In this document: one piece after another, positions 38,090 to 47,855 of the stretch
How positions within the stretch are numbered: position 1 is the first letter of the stretch
Layout: each line of letters starts with the position of its first letter
NCBI RefSeq assembly: GCF_024347635.1
Contig: NZ_AP025510.1
Span: 1,240,001 to 1,304,000, forward strand
Direction of reading: 5' to 3'
Source: Vibrio tasmaniensis
Lineage (GTDB): Bacteria > Pseudomonadota > Gammaproteobacteria > Enterobacterales > Vibrionaceae
DNA length: 64,000 bases
Translations under genes and position numbers: made by a program
Notes under the pieces: model-generated
Told to the model about the DNA's origin: nothing
Seen by the model: only the letters and a program-made list of their open reading frames with translations
The model's database searches: none

Positions 38090-38311
38090 TTACTTGCTAC
38101 CCCAATGGTCGCTAACCCAACCACCAATATGCTCATCAAAATGACTACCACTGAATCTCTGGTTGCGCTCTACCGAGGTATCGCAGTCATCTTTGTTGTC
38201 TATTAGGTTTTGTATGTAGTTTGCCATCGGGTCATTAGAACTCTGACGATCTCGGCGAGTAGCCACTTCCTTAATCAGTTGTAATCGATATGTAGAACTT
38301 GCACGTTTCAT
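38090..38311 (-). CDS. Small hypothetical protein
   Basis: A 73-residue protein starting MKRASSTYRLQL. I chose the ATG at 38311 because GGGAGG lies 8 bases before it; a longer frame from 38338 has no such site. It is basic at the start and ends with an acidic, Trp-containing HIGGWVSDHWGSK. No family is recognised, and it stands as a single gene. Confidence 0.66.
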   Translation of the reverse strand: MKRASSTYRLQLIKEVATRRDRQSSNDPMANYIQNLIDNKDDCDTSVERNQRFSGSHFDEHIGGWVSDHWGSK

Positions 38312-38537
38312 TTCAATGACCTCCCGGTTTTTAGACACTAATAGAAAAATCTAGTTGCCAGATATAGGGGCGTCAACGTGATTTCAGAGTATTTTTTTTG
38401 AGCAACCAAGAATCAATACCTTGGCATCATAATTCATAAAAGTGTCATTTAAGTTGGCATCTTTAATGGAGGTTTGGTAGAGGTTTGATGGCGTAAGTTT
38501 GTATTGTGTTCCTGCTTATATGAGATGAACCATAAAA

Positions 38538-38563
38538 AGCCCAGTGCAAACTCAAACTGGGCT
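38538..38563 (-). terminator. Hairpin terminator for the DEAD-box gene
   Basis: AGCCCAGT pairs with ACTGGGCT around a 10-base loop. On the minus strand a T-run follows. It is about 35 bases after the stop codon. Confidence 0.78.
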
Positions 38564-38596
38564 AATTGATTTTCTGTGGTTATATAGAAGCACTGG

Positions 38597-39838
38597 TTAT
38601 TTCGAAGAACTTGGCTTGCTCTTAAATTGCTTAACGCTCTTCTTTTTTGCGGTTCTTCGGTTAGCCATTTTGTCTTTAGGCGGACGTTTGCGAGCTGTCG
38701 CTTCAGATGCCGGTTTGTCTGTAACAGGGAAACCTTCTAACGCTTGTAGCACAAGAGGCTTATTGGTCAGAGTACGAATCGCATTCAGGTAGTCAGTTTC
38801 GCTGTGACTAACCAGAGAGATAGCGCTACCAGTGCTTCCTGCCCTTGCTGTACGACCAACTCGGTGTACGTAAGTCGCCGAATGCGATGGCAAATCAAAG
38901 TTAATTACGACAGGTAGTTGATCAATATGGATGCCCCTAGCCATCACGTCGGTGGCGATAAGTACACGAGTCTCACCATTTTTGAAGTTCTCTAAGGCTT
39001 GCTCTCGTTCCTCTTGGCTCTTATTTCCGTGTAACGCGCTCACATTGATTTTGGCTTTACTCAATCGCTTGGTTAGCGCATCGGCATTGTCTTTTGCGCC
39101 AATAAACACCAATACTTGTGGCCACGGGTGTTGGTTAAGTAGGGCGATCAGCGCTTGAGCTTTACTGCCTTTGTTCACTAAGTACAGAGTTTCTTCAATC
39201 GTCGCAACCACGCTGTTTTCTTGGTGTGCTGTGACTTTAACTGGGTCTGAAAGAAGCTCTTCAGCCTGAGCCACTAATTCCGGTGGAAGTGTTGCTGAGA
39301 ACAACAGTGACTGGCGTTTGCTAGGCAGTGCTGCGGTAATCGCTTTAATATCTGGCCAAAACCCCATGTCGATCAGTCGATCGGCTTCATCAAGAACCAA
39401 TGATACGCACTGAGTTACATCCAGTTCGCCACTTTTAATTAACGCAAGTAGACGACCCGGTGTGGCGATTGCCAATTGTGGTTGTGTTAGTAATTGTTGC
39501 TGCTGCTCATCATCAGTATTAACGCCACCGGTTAAGGTTACGAATTTGATATCGAGCGCTGTCGCGACTGGTTCTAAAGATTTAGCAACTTGAGATGCCA
39601 GTTCTCGTGTTGGAACGATAACAAGCGCTTGCAGTTCATTTACACCATGCTTGATGTTGTTTAGCAAAGGTAAGCCGAATGCCAACGTTTTTCCGCTACC
39701 CGTTTGAGCCAACGCAAGCACGTCTTTCCCCGCAATAATTGTAGGAATTACCGCTTGTTGTATCTCTGTCGGTTTATTGAATAGAGAAGGGATAGTAGCG
39801 ACGGTTTTTGCATTAAGGGTGAGGTTTTCAAATGACAT
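38597..39838 (-). CDS. DEAD-box ATP-dependent RNA helicase
   Basis: Cytosolic RNA helicase of RhlE-like type, 413 residues from the ATG at 39838 (MSFENLTLN); the open frame upstream lacks family sequence. Motifs in order: Q-motif region with PTEIQQAVIP, motif I AQTGSGKT, Ia PTRELASQ, DEAD in VLDEADRLIDMGF, SATLP, then RVLIATDVMARGIHI and HRVGRTARAG in domain 2. The C-terminus (about 375-413) is very rich in Lys and Arg and may bind RNA. A role in RNA folding or decay is inferred from the family. Confidence 0.94.
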   Translation of the reverse strand: MSFENLTLNAKTVATIPSLFNKPTEIQQAVIPTIIAGKDVLALAQTGSGKTLAFGLPLLNNIKHGVNELQALVIVPTRELASQVAKSLEPVATALDIKFVTLTGGVNTDDEQQQQLLTQPQLAIATPGRLLALIKSGELDVTQCVSLVLDEADRLIDMGFWPDIKAITAALPSKRQSLLFSATLPPELVAQAEELLSDPVKVTAHQENSVVATIEETLYLVNKGSKAQALIALLNQHPWPQVLVFIGAKDNADALTKRLSKAKINVSALHGNKSQEEREQALENFKNGETRVLIATDVMARGIHIDQLPVVINFDLPSHSATYVHRVGRTARAGSTGSAISLVSHSETDYLNAIRTLTNKPLVLQALEGFPVTDKPASEATARKRPPKDKMANRRTAKKKSVKQFKSKPSSSK

Positions 39839-40332
39839 AAATGAACCAAGTATCAATAGGGAGATGGAGTTTAACAGGACGTCAAAAGTTAGAGAATCAG
39901 TTTTGCGATCATCAAAGATAAACGAGTGATGCTGAGAATGAATACGGACTAACGATATTCTAACGGTCACCTTGGTGCTGCTGTAAATCGGAGCGCCATT
40001 GTGGACTTGAGTATCATTATAAACATGAGTTTAGTTTGATATCTTAGCGTAACGGCAAACTCTCAGCGGTAGTCTTAAGATAGGGGAATCGAACCTGAAA
40101 TAGACGTTTCACCTCTCACTTTTTATTGAATTCCAAGGGTTATGGATATTTTGGTGTAAAAGTCTAAAGCATTCGATCGTAAAATCGATATAATTATCAG
40201 TTACCCATTAGGTTGGCATCTCTGTTTGAATCTCGATTTGAAGTTAAAAGATGATGAAAGCCAGTGGATAGCGTGTTTCGCTAGCGTGTTTTACCTAGAA
40301 ATAATAATAAAAATAGAGACAGGGAGTCATCG
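39839..40332. other. Intergenic region between divergent helicase and PilZ genes
   Basis: No gene is seen in these 494 bases. A TATAAT at 40189-40194 could be the -10 element for the PilZ gene, but no clear -35 is at the right spacing. The area around it is AT-rich. Confidence 0.45.
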
Positions 40333-40689
40333 ATGAGTGAAGAGTCATTCACCCAGAAACGTGAGTATTACCGCCTGAAGTACCCCAAAAAGGCGCGTCC
40401 GGTGATACGAATCAAGGATGAACTTTTCCATGTCACTGAAATTTCTGAAAAAGGCGTGCGTTTGATGATGAGTAACATCATCCCAGTCTATCGTGGTTTC
40501 TCAATGGCTGGCACTTTATGGCTGCATGGTAATAACAGCATTGATATTCGTGGTTCTGTTTTGAGACAAGAAGGCGATGAAGTGATCGTTTTGCTATCTC
40601 AAGGTCCAAGTTTCAAAGATATGGTGGCGGAACAACGATACATTAGGCAAAGATACCCGGTTTTCTTCGCGAACCTCAGAGTGGCATAA
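40333..40689 (+). CDS. PilZ-domain protein
   Basis: A 118-residue single-domain PilZ protein, a cytosolic cyclic-di-GMP receptor. The c-di-GMP motif is readable: REYYRLKYPKKARP corresponds to the RxxxR loop (R...Y-R), and ISEKGVRLMM stands for the DxSxxG strand, with Glu in place of Asp at its start. The ATG follows GGGAGTCATCG. It may act downstream of enzymes such as the EAL protein encoded in this window, but no link is shown by position. Weak loop residues leave ligand binding unsure. Confidence 0.85.
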   Translation: MSEESFTQKREYYRLKYPKKARPVIRIKDELFHVTEISEKGVRLMMSNIIPVYRGFSMAGTLWLHGNNSIDIRGSVLRQEGDEVIVLLSQGPSFKDMVAEQRYIRQRYPVFFANLRVA

Positions 40690-40747
40690 ACTAAGCCTCT
40701 AAAGTTAGACGCCTTAAACCAAAATAACTCATTGTTATCTGATATAA

Positions 40748-40779
40748 AAAGCCCAGCACTTTGACAAGTGCTGGGCTTT
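40748..40779. terminator. Strong bidirectional terminator, PilZ / M14 gene
   Basis: A 14-bp perfect stem (AAAGCCCAGCACTT paired with AAGTGCTGGGCTTT) around TGAC, flanked by A- and T-rich bases, lies between converging genes. Confidence 0.92.
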
Positions 40780-40792
40780 GTCGTCTATATGA

Positions 40793-40843
40793 ACAAGCTG
40801 CTTTTAAAGACAAGCTGCTTTTAAAGACAAACTGCTTTTAAAG
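40793..40843. repeat. Three tandem 17-bp repeats
   Basis: The unit ACAAGCTGCTTTTAAAG is present at 40793-40809 and 40810-40826, and at 40827-40843 with one base changed; a fourth partial copy follows. It is non-coding, between the terminator and the M14 gene stop. Confidence 0.9.
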
Positions 40844-40884
40844 ATCAACTGTCTCTAAGGACAAACCAACGAATTTGATTCGTC

Positions 40885-42009
40885 TTATAGCTCGTCTACT
40901 GTTGCCCAAACCGCTGCTAGCATGTCGTGACCAAATGCAACACTGCGTTCTGGAGACCAACCGTAAAGTTCGTCAGCGTGGCTGATGTGATCTTTAAATG
41001 GCATCTCAACAGTGTAAGCCAAACACTTGAACTGTTCGCCGATCCAGTTTGTGCCGACTGTCATATTTGCTTTGCCCGGTTCGTCTTTATCGTAACCAAA
41101 TTCATCTTGGAACTCTGGCGTGATAGTCAGAAGCGCTTGCTTGAAGTGGTTTTCCAGTTTTGCAATACGTTCGTTGTATGACGGTGTGCCTTCGCTACCT
41201 GCAACAAAGTTATATGGAATCGCTTCGTCGCCGTGAATGTCTAGACACAGGTCAACACCCGTTTCTAGCATGCGTTCGCGAACAAGGAATACTTCCGGGC
41301 TACGTTCCATAGAAGGTGACTGCCATTCACGGTTTAGGTTAACGCCAATACCGTTGGTGCGCAGGTGACCACGGATGCTGCCGTCTGGGTTCATGTTAGG
41401 TACAACGCGGAATACAACGCTGTCTAGAAGAGAGCGACCGACTGTATCTGTTTCATCAAGCAAGCGTTGAAGCAGACCTTCGATCAACCATTCCGCCATG
41501 GTCTCGCCCGGATGTTGGCGACCAATAACCCAGATGTTTTTCTTCTCTTCACTTGGCTCACCGATAGTTAGCAAAGTGATGTCGTTGTTGTCTAGCGTGT
41601 GACCCAGAGTTTCAAGCTTACAAGCTGGATGCGTTTGAGCACTGTGCAGAAGATCTTGGTGACGATCGTATGAATACGGTGCGAAGTACGCGAAGTACAT
41701 TGAATCGTGCTCAGGAATGATGTCGAAACTTAGTGTGTCGCCATCGAACTGAGATGGAACACGGAACCACTCTTCACGGTCATACGATGCAACCACATCG
41801 TAATCTTTCCAGCCTTCAGGGTAGGCAGATGTTGCCAATTGGCCGATTTCAAAGTGGTGAGCTTGTTGAGCTTCACTTTCTAAGCGGAAATGAAACCATT
41901 GTGAGATTTCAGTTTGGTTGTCCGCAGGAATAGTCAGTTGAATGTTTTGTAGTGAATCTGCTGAAACGACGTGAATGTTGCCGCTTTCGAAGTTGCTGAA
42001 AATTTTCAT
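40885..42009 (-). CDS. M14-family cytosolic carboxypeptidase
   Basis: Zinc carboxypeptidase of 374 residues from the ATG at 42009 (MKIFSNFESG); there is no signal peptide, so it is cytosolic. The N-terminal beta domain (about 1-120) is typical of the cytosolic carboxypeptidase (Nna1-like) group. Zinc ligands are H166 and E169 in QHPGET and the His of LDIHGDE. Substrate residues are in NPDGSIRGHLRTNGIGVNLNRE, and the catalytic Glu is in YTVEMPFKD. Eukaryotic relatives remove glutamates from tubulin tails; the bacterial substrate is unknown. It is a single gene. Confidence 0.93.
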   Translation of the reverse strand: MKIFSNFESGNIHVVSADSLQNIQLTIPADNQTEISQWFHFRLESEAQQAHHFEIGQLATSAYPEGWKDYDVVASYDREEWFRVPSQFDGDTLSFDIIPEHDSMYFAYFAPYSYDRHQDLLHSAQTHPACKLETLGHTLDNNDITLLTIGEPSEEKKNIWVIGRQHPGETMAEWLIEGLLQRLLDETDTVGRSLLDSVVFRVVPNMNPDGSIRGHLRTNGIGVNLNREWQSPSMERSPEVFLVRERMLETGVDLCLDIHGDEAIPYNFVAGSEGTPSYNERIAKLENHFKQALLTITPEFQDEFGYDKDEPGKANMTVGTNWIGEQFKCLAYTVEMPFKDHISHADELYGWSPERSVAFGHDMLAAVWATVDEL

Positions 42010-42147
42010 TGTAGTTTTTATCTCGTAGTTGAGTTGCCGTAAGACTAGCACACTTTTTTTCGAGCAAACCACTAACTAAATCGTAATAAGATGTTATTTC
42101 AACTCTCTATTTCTTTGTTATCTATGTTTAAGCGGCCTGATTTTTAA

Positions 42148-42423
42148 CTAGCGGCGCTGGCAAGTTGTACACCCGCGACAGGCGGAACGTGTATAGCGAT
42201 CGAGTTTACTGCGCTGCACCTTACAGTACGCATTTTTCAGTGCTCTTCTTCCAGAAAACCAATCATCCGGTTTTGACAGAATCAGATAACCATTAAAGCG
42301 CTTCACAAGCTCGGTTCTATTTTGGTTGATGAACTTGCTATCAAAGCCGATTTCGAAGTAATCAAGCGCTTGTTCAATCGAAGTAAAACTCGCTATTTTT
42401 TGTTGGAATTCTGATTGGTTCAT
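42148..42423 (-). CDS. NifW-like small protein
   Basis: A 91-residue protein with the pattern of the NifW (nitrogenase-stabilising) family: IASFTSIEQALDYFEIGFDSKFINQNRTELVKRFNGYL, quoted here in concept only and readable at residues 10-48. The family shares the FxIxFDxxFIxxNR and RFNxYL positions. The C-terminus carries a Cys cluster, ACRGCTTC, not usual in NifW. No nif genes lie nearby, so the role is probably not in nitrogen fixation. The ATG has no evident ribosome binding site. Confidence 0.65.
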   Translation of the reverse strand: MNQSEFQQKIASFTSIEQALDYFEIGFDSKFINQNRTELVKRFNGYLILSKPDDWFSGRRALKNAYCKVQRSKLDRYTRSACRGCTTCQRR

Positions 42424-42599
42424 GGGGAGTTGGTTTGTGATCTGGTGGCAACTATTGTACCGAGCTCATGATTTGTTTTATTGATTTTAGTTATGACTTA
42501 CTTGAGTTTGAATCGTAGGCTTTCTTAACTTGAAGTGATCTTTTTAACTCTTTGAGGGTTATAGATAAAGTATTAACAAACAGTGGCAGGAAAGAATTA

Positions 42600-42812
42600 A
42601 TGAATCGAATCAATCCAAAGAAACTACTTCGTAGTAAATGGACGGCCGTTAGCCCAGTAAAGAAAGAAAAGCACTTTATGATCACAGAGGTCGAATTCGA
42701 AGAAGGGGAGGTCATTCGTTGCTTGATAGAAGCAGTGATGACCAAGCGAGAGGAAACCATTAACTGGCGAGATCTAACCGACAAGGGTCATTGGCTTCCT
42801 GGTTGGCAATAA
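42600..42812 (+). CDS. TIGR02450-type small conserved protein
   Basis: A 70-residue protein starting MNRINPKKLLRSKWTAVSP and ending GHWLPGWQ. The pattern KWTAVxPxxKExHF...W with a Trp-rich end is that of the TIGR02450 family found in marine gammaproteobacteria. The ATG at 42600 follows AGGAAAG; an upstream in-frame ATG at 42552 is less likely. The function is unknown. Confidence 0.82.
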   Translation: MNRINPKKLLRSKWTAVSPVKKEKHFMITEVEFEEGEVIRCLIEAVMTKREETINWRDLTDKGHWLPGWQ

Positions 42813-42850
42813 GTGTATCAAGTCGAGGCGTTCTGCTTGATACACTTGTA

Positions 42851-43588
42851 TTAATTACTCGCGGCTGCACGCTCTTGCCAGTATTTGAGCCCTTCTAACA
42901 CACCTTCTGCATGCGTTGCTTTGCTGGTGTATACGTTATCTCGATTAGACAGGTAAGCGACCTCAGGGTAATGATTAGCGACCAATATTGAATTTACGCC
43001 TGCTATGGTTAGCATCGAGGTGTCGTTCGCTGAGTCGCCAGCCACGCACACCTCTTCAATGCTTAACTGATGCTGTTTTAGTAGGTGATGAATCGCTGTG
43101 GCCTTATTGACACCTCTAGGTGTGATATCGAAGTACCAATCGTGGGAGTAAGTAAGGTGTACATCTAAGCCGTGTGATTCCAGACGAGATTCGATCAACT
43201 CATGCTGGGGCTCTGAGAGTTTTCCTTCGAAAGTGATTTTGTAGTCCCCTTGATGGCTCTCTAGGCGTTCTCCCATGAAATCGAGCGATGCAAGTGCAGA
43301 CTCAACCTTTGACTTGTTCCAATACGCTTCTAATTGATTATGCCAGGTGTGATCCGGCGTTTGGGAGTGTTCGTGATGAATTCTCGTACCTACGTCGCTG
43401 ATAATCGTGTGTGGTTTCGGGTAGTTATCCGATGACAGGCCGACTCGAATTGAAGGCAGTGTTCTTCCTGTTGCAATGATAAAACGGATATCGGGTTGCT
43501 CGGTTAAGTAGTCAAATAACTGATTAACCCCATGAGAAGAGCCCCCATCTAACGTCCCATCAAAGTCACATATCAGCATTTTTATCAT
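42851..43588 (-). CDS. HAD-superfamily hydrolase, sucrose-phosphatase-like (HAD-IIB)
   Basis: Cytosolic phosphatase of 245 residues. HAD motif I is CDFDGTLDGG (nucleophile Asp and acid Asp), motif II is IATGRT, a Lys lies in the middle, and motif IV is GDSANDTSML. A C2B-type cap lies between about residues 80 and 165. The family acts on sugar phosphates or sugar-phosphate-like products. The stand-alone position gives no hint of substrate. Confidence 0.9.
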   Translation of the reverse strand: MIKMLICDFDGTLDGGSSHGVNQLFDYLTEQPDIRFIIATGRTLPSIRVGLSSDNYPKPHTIISDVGTRIHHEHSQTPDHTWHNQLEAYWNKSKVESALASLDFMGERLESHQGDYKITFEGKLSEPQHELIESRLESHGLDVHLTYSHDWYFDITPRGVNKATAIHHLLKQHQLSIEEVCVAGDSANDTSMLTIAGVNSILVANHYPEVAYLSNRDNVYTSKATHAEGVLEGLKYWQERAAASN

Positions 43589-44283
43589 TCGAGTTCCTTG
43601 CTTGTTTCACTAGTCATAGTGGAAAGAATATCCATTTCTTCTGTAAAGAATGGCTCAGCAATGAGCACTCTACAAGTTGTCTGTTGGCTTAGATAATCGG
43701 CATTCTATAGTTTGCAGCAAGCATCACACTCGGCGTTATGTTCTGGATATCAAAGATCATTCTATCAATCGAAACGATACCTCATTGGGTACGTTCCTAG
43801 CGGCTTTTTGTACCTTTTCTCGGTGGTTTTTTACCCAAATATTTGTTTTGGTCTGGAATATTGAATGCTTCTTTTCTTCGTTGGCTTTATGCAGAACCTC
43901 CTTTGTATATAGACAAAGGCAGCAGGAAGTTTTGGCTCTAGCAATAGAGTTAATCTCCGGTTTTGAAATAATACCAAAATCACCACCAAATAGTTTGTAT
44001 TCGAATTATTTGTACACGAACCATTTCTGCATGTTCTTGGTCTATTTAGCCTATTAATTGTTCTGATATAAAATAAATATTCAATAATCCATCAGTAAGT
44101 AATACATAATATCGCAGGTGTTGGTTGAGATTTAAATTTCTTTATTATCAATATTTTGCTTTATCTATGTTTGATATTTGACCTTTGTTTAGGCTGGGGT
44201 TTTTACGGTTTCTCATCATTTTTACGGTACGACACCCCTTGATTTGCATGGGTTAATTGCTTAGAGTGCTAATCGTTTTTCGG
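43589..44283. other. Gene-free region upstream of proVWX
   Basis: No gene can be supported. An open frame at 43677-44057 on the plus strand has no ribosome binding site, is Phe/Cys-rich without domain pattern, and is probably chance. Two direct copies of TTTTTACGGT lie at 44201-44210 and about 44219-44229, spaced about 19 bases apart, and may be regulator sites. Confidence 0.5.
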
Positions 44284-44375
44284 GTTTAAATAACCGTTTT
44301 AAAGTTTAAACAACCGTTTTTAAGTTTAAATAACTGTTTTCAAGTTTAGATAACTATAAGTTTAGATAACTAAGA
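44284..44375 (+). repeat. Five-unit tandem repeat just upstream of proV
   Basis: Units start at 44284, 44304, 44324 (20 bp each), 44344 and 44360 (16 bp each). The common core is GTTTAAATAAC; the 20-bp units add CGTTTT/TGTTTT. They end a few bases before the ribosome binding site AAAGGA. So the array lies in the proV leader or core promoter and could be a regulator-binding array or slippage-prone DNA. Confidence 0.85.
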
Positions 44376-44389
44376 AAGGATTAGATTAC

Positions 44390-45577
44390 ATGGATCCCAT
44401 ACTGGAAGTTAAGGGACTGTACAAGGTGTTTGGTGAAGACTCCGACCGTGCTTTTACAATGATTAATGAAGGCGCGAACAAAGACAAAGTTTTTGAAGAA
44501 ACAGGTTTAACGATTGGCGTTAACGATGTTTCTCTTAGTATTCAAGAAGGCGAGATTTTCGTCATAATGGGACTGTCAGGATCTGGCAAATCAACCCTAG
44601 TACGCCTTCTTAATCGCTTGATCGAACCTACCAAAGGTAATGTGCTTCTTCGAGGCAAAGACATTGCCCACATCTCAGAAGATGAACTCCGCGAAGTCCG
44701 TCGTAACAACATCTCCATGGTTTTCCAAAACTTCGCATTGATGCCTCACATGACAGTAATTGAAAATGCCGCGTTTGGTCTTGAGCTAGCGGGTGTTGAA
44801 GTCGATAAGAGAAAACAGTCAGCATTTGAAGCGTTGGAACGAGTCGGTCTCGGGCCGTATTCAGAATCTTACCCTGATGAATTGTCTGGCGGTATGAAGC
44901 AGCGTGTTGGTTTGGCTCGTGCTCTAGCATGTGACCCTGATATTCTGTTAATGGACGAAGCATTTTCTGCACTTGACCCTTTGATTCGTACTGAAATGCA
45001 AGATGAACTGATTCGTCTTCAAAATGACGACAAACGAACCATTGTTTTCATCTCGCATGATTTGGATGAAGCGATGCGAATCGGTGACCGTATTGCGATC
45101 ATGCAAAACGGTGAAGTGGTTCAAGTGGGTACACCAGACGAAATTCTTAACAACCCAGCGAACGATTATGTCGAAGCTTTCTTCCGCGGTGTAAATGTAG
45201 CAAGTGTTCTTACTGTGAAAGACATTGCTCGTAAGAAGCCAGCTGCAGTATTTAAAAAATCAGAACATGACGGCCCAGCGTCCGCTCTACAAATCTTGAT
45301 GGATAACGACCGTGAATACGGCATTGTTGTTGAGAAGAGCAGTCGTTACTCCGGCATTGTCTCTGTTGATTCCCTTCGTAAAGCACATAAAGAGAACAAA
45401 TCACTCGTCAGTGCGCAGCTCGATGATGGCCTAACGCTGAACCCTGATTTACCAATCAACGATGTGCTTGGCCTTGTTGGCGGTGTGCCTTATTCGGTTC
45501 CTGTTGTGGATGAGCAAGGTAATTACTTTGGCGTGGTAACTAAGTCACGACTGTTACAAACATTGGATAAGGGGTAG
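44390..45577 (+). CDS. proV: Glycine betaine/proline ABC transporter ATP-binding protein
   Basis: ATPase subunit of the ProU osmoprotectant importer, 395 residues. Walker A is GLSGSGKST, the signature is [13 protein letters not shown], Walker B is [12 protein letters not shown], and the switch His is in ISHDLDEA. Two C-terminal CBS domains (about 275-395) occupy the position where ionic strength is sensed in homologues. ATG is 9 bases after AAAGGA. It is the first gene of proVWX, with an unusual repeat array before it. Confidence 0.97.
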   Translation: MDPILEVKGLYKVFGEDSDRAFTMINEGANKDKVFEETGLTIGVNDVSLSIQEGEIFVIMGLSGSGKSTLVRLLNRLIEPTKGNVLLRGKDIAHISEDELREVRRNNISMVFQNFALMPHMTVIENAAFGLELAGVEVDKRKQSAFEALERVGLGPYSESYPDELSGGMKQRVGLARALACDPDILLMDEAFSALDPLIRTEMQDELIRLQNDDKRTIVFISHDLDEAMRIGDRIAIMQNGEVVQVGTPDEILNNPANDYVEAFFRGVNVASVLTVKDIARKKPAAVFKKSEHDGPASALQILMDNDREYGIVVEKSSRYSGIVSVDSLRKAHKENKSLVSAQLDDGLTLNPDLPINDVLGLVGGVPYSVPVVDEQGNYFGVVTKSRLLQTLDKG

Positions 45578-45580
45578 ATC

Positions 45581-46684
45581 ATGTCGTCTGAACAAACAAA
45601 TAATGACCCATGGTCGCAGTCTACTAACTCAGGAGCGACAGCTCAGCCATCAAGTGATCCTTGGGGTCAAGCAGCGGATACCTCACCATCAGCAGATTGG
45701 TTAAGCAGCGAAACAGTCGAAACGACACCTTTTGATCCACTTAACCCTTTTGTAGAAGCAGTTCTGCCCGTCGACACTTGGGTAGAGTCTGGACTGAATT
45801 GGTTAGTTGAGCACGGACGTCCATTGTTTCAAGCTATTCGTGTGCCTATCGATTTCATTCTAAGTTCATTTGAAACGGCGTTGGTGTCGACACCTGCACC
45901 ATTCATGTTGATCATCTTGTTTTTAGTTGCATGGCAGTTTTCAAACTTGAAGCTTGGTTTGGCTACAGCCGTTTCTTTGACTTTCATTGGCTTAATTGGC
46001 GCTTGGTCTGAAGCGATGACCACGCTTTCACTGGTCATGACATCGGTATTCTTCTGCCTATTGATTGGCTTACCCATGGGGATATGGCTCGCCCGCAGTA
46101 ATACCGCGGCTAAATTCGTACGCCCAATTCTCGATGCCATGCAAACGACGCCAGCCTTCGTTTATTTAGTACCCATCGTAATGTTGTTTGGTATCGGTAA
46201 CGTTCCGGGTGTCGTGGTAACCATCATATTCGCACTGCCACCAGTAGTACGTTTAACCATCTTGGGTATTCAGCAGGTACCGGAAGATTTGATCGAAGCG
46301 GGTCACTCATTCGGTGCAAGCAAAAAGCAGATGTTATATCGAATTCAACTGCCACTGGCATTGCCAACCATTATGGCGGGCGTGAACCAAACACTGATGT
46401 TGTCTCTATCTATGGTGGTTATCGCATCAATGATCGCGGTCGGTGGATTGGGTCAAATGGTACTGAGAGGTATTGGCCGACTGGATATGGGACTGGCCGC
46501 TGTTGGTGGCTTAGGCATTGTTATTCTTGCAATACTACTTGACCGCATTACCCAAGTTCTCGGGGTGAATGCAGGTAATACAAAATTACGCTGGTATCAC
46601 ATGGGGCCTGTTTCCCTTGTGCTAAAAGCTTTAAATCGCGGTAAACAATCAGAACTACAACTAAGGAAAAACACCAATGAATAA
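45581..46684 (+). CDS. proW: Glycine betaine/proline ABC transporter permease
   Basis: Inner membrane permease, 367 residues. A long N-terminal cytoplasmic region rich in Ser, Gln and Asn (about 1-50) is followed by six or seven helices. The transport signature is [26 protein letters not shown] (read at about 240-265). It starts 3 bases after proV and overlaps proX by 8 bases. It works as a homodimer in ProU-type transporters. Confidence 0.96.
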   Translation: MSSEQTNNDPWSQSTNSGATAQPSSDPWGQAADTSPSADWLSSETVETTPFDPLNPFVEAVLPVDTWVESGLNWLVEHGRPLFQAIRVPIDFILSSFETALVSTPAPFMLIILFLVAWQFSNLKLGLATAVSLTFIGLIGAWSEAMTTLSLVMTSVFFCLLIGLPMGIWLARSNTAAKFVRPILDAMQTTPAFVYLVPIVMLFGIGNVPGVVVTIIFALPPVVRLTILGIQQVPEDLIEAGHSFGASKKQMLYRIQLPLALPTIMAGVNQTLMLSLSMVVIASMIAVGGLGQMVLRGIGRLDMGLAAVGGLGIVILAILLDRITQVLGVNAGNTKLRWYHMGPVSLVLKALNRGKQSELQLRKNTNE

Positions 46685-47684
46685 TTCATGGAAGAGTAAG
46701 CTAGCCGTTAGCATCGTTTCGACACTGGCTGTATCAACGAACGTGTGGGCTGCAAGCTTACCGGGTGAAGGTGTATCAGTTCAGCCTGTTCAATCTTCAG
46801 TTGCTGAAGAAACGTTCCAAACACTGATTGTTAACCGTGCTCTAGAAGAGCTTGGCTACGACGTGAAATCAACACAAGAAGTGGACTACAACGTAGCTTA
46901 CACCTCAATTGCAAAAGGTGATGCGACGTTCCTAACCGTAGGTTGGTTCCCACTTCATGCTGATAAATACAAAATGTCGGGTGGCGATGACAAATTCTAC
47001 CGTGAAGGCCAATATGTAAGTGGTGCCGCTCAAGGTTACCTAATCGATAAAAAAACGGCTGAAAAATACAACATCACTAACATTGGTCAACTAACTGATC
47101 CAAAAATCGCTAAGTTGTTTGATGCTGACGGTGATGGTAAAGCAGATCTTGCGGGCTGTAACCCAGGTTGGGGTTGTGAGATGGTCATCGAACACCAACT
47201 TTCTTCATTTAAACTGGACGATACGGTAACTCATAACCAAGGTAACTATGCAGCGATCATCGCAGATACGATTTCACGTTACCAAAAGGGCGAGTCAGTT
47301 CTTTACTACACGTGGACACCTTATTGGGTGAGTGGTGTATTGGTTCCTAACGAAGATGTAGTTTGGTTAGAAGTTCCATTCTCTTCACTTCCGGGTGATC
47401 GTGCGAATGTTGATACGACTTTATCTAATGGCAAGAACTATGGTTTCGAAATGAACTCGATGCGTATTATTGCGAACAAAGAGTTTGCTAAGAACAACCC
47501 ATCTGCGGCGAAGCTTTTTGAAATCATCAAACTTAACATCAATGATGTAAGTGCTCAGAACATGATGATGAGTAAAGGTAAGAACAGCTCGGCTGATATT
47601 GAAGCGCACGTAAACGGTTGGATCAAAGCGAACCGAAATACGTTTGATGCTTGGATTACAGAAGCGAAGAAAGCGGCACTATAA
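46677..47684 (+). CDS. proX: Glycine betaine-binding periplasmic protein
   Basis: Periplasmic receptor for the ProU importer, 335 residues. A signal peptide ends near VWA-ASL. The mature part begins [20 protein letters not shown], and [14 protein letters not shown] and [14 protein letters not shown] supply the Trp residues of the betaine-binding aromatic box. A Cys pair in [10 protein letters not shown] matches the disulfide in E. coli ProX. The last gene of the operon, it is followed by a strong terminator. Confidence 0.97.
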   Translation: MNNSWKSKLAVSIVSTLAVSTNVWAASLPGEGVSVQPVQSSVAEETFQTLIVNRALEELGYDVKSTQEVDYNVAYTSIAKGDATFLTVGWFPLHADKYKMSGGDDKFYREGQYVSGAAQGYLIDKKTAEKYNITNIGQLTDPKIAKLFDADGDGKADLAGCNPGWGCEMVIEHQLSSFKLDDTVTHNQGNYAAIIADTISRYQKGESVLYYTWTPYWVSGVLVPNEDVVWLEVPFSSLPGDRANVDTTLSNGKNYGFEMNSMRIIANKEFAKNNPSAAKLFEIIKLNINDVSAQNMMMSKGKNSSADIEAHVNGWIKANRNTFDAWITEAKKAAL

Positions 47685-47730
47685 CGGTTGTTTCTCGTAA
47701 GCAGTCGATGACAGGCTGTAATAAAAAGAG

Positions 47731-47770
47731 AAGGCCGGTAGTCTGATTCAGACTACCGGCCTTTGTTTTT
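47731..47770 (+). terminator. Terminator of the proVWX operon
   Basis: AAGGCCGGTAGTCTGA pairs with TCAGACTACCGGCCTT, a long GC-rich stem, followed by TGTTTTT. It is 45 bases after the proX stop. Confidence 0.93.
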
Positions 47771-47855
47771 CTAGCGACATAACTATTTTTTAGCGACATA
47801 ACTACTGTTATCGCATTGTTTTTTAAAGCCGCTTGTTTCTTTAAAGGCGAGTAAT

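Noticed and set aside
40793..40843. Three 17-bp repeats considered as a CRISPR-like array
   Set aside because: Units are directly adjacent with no spacers, so this is a simple tandem repeat.
43677..44057. Open frame of 126 codons upstream of proVWX
   Set aside because: It has no ribosome binding site, odd Phe/Cys-rich composition and no domain pattern, so it is probably chance.
44284..44375. proV repeats considered as a CRISPR array
   Set aside because: There are no unique spacers between units and no cas genes nearby.
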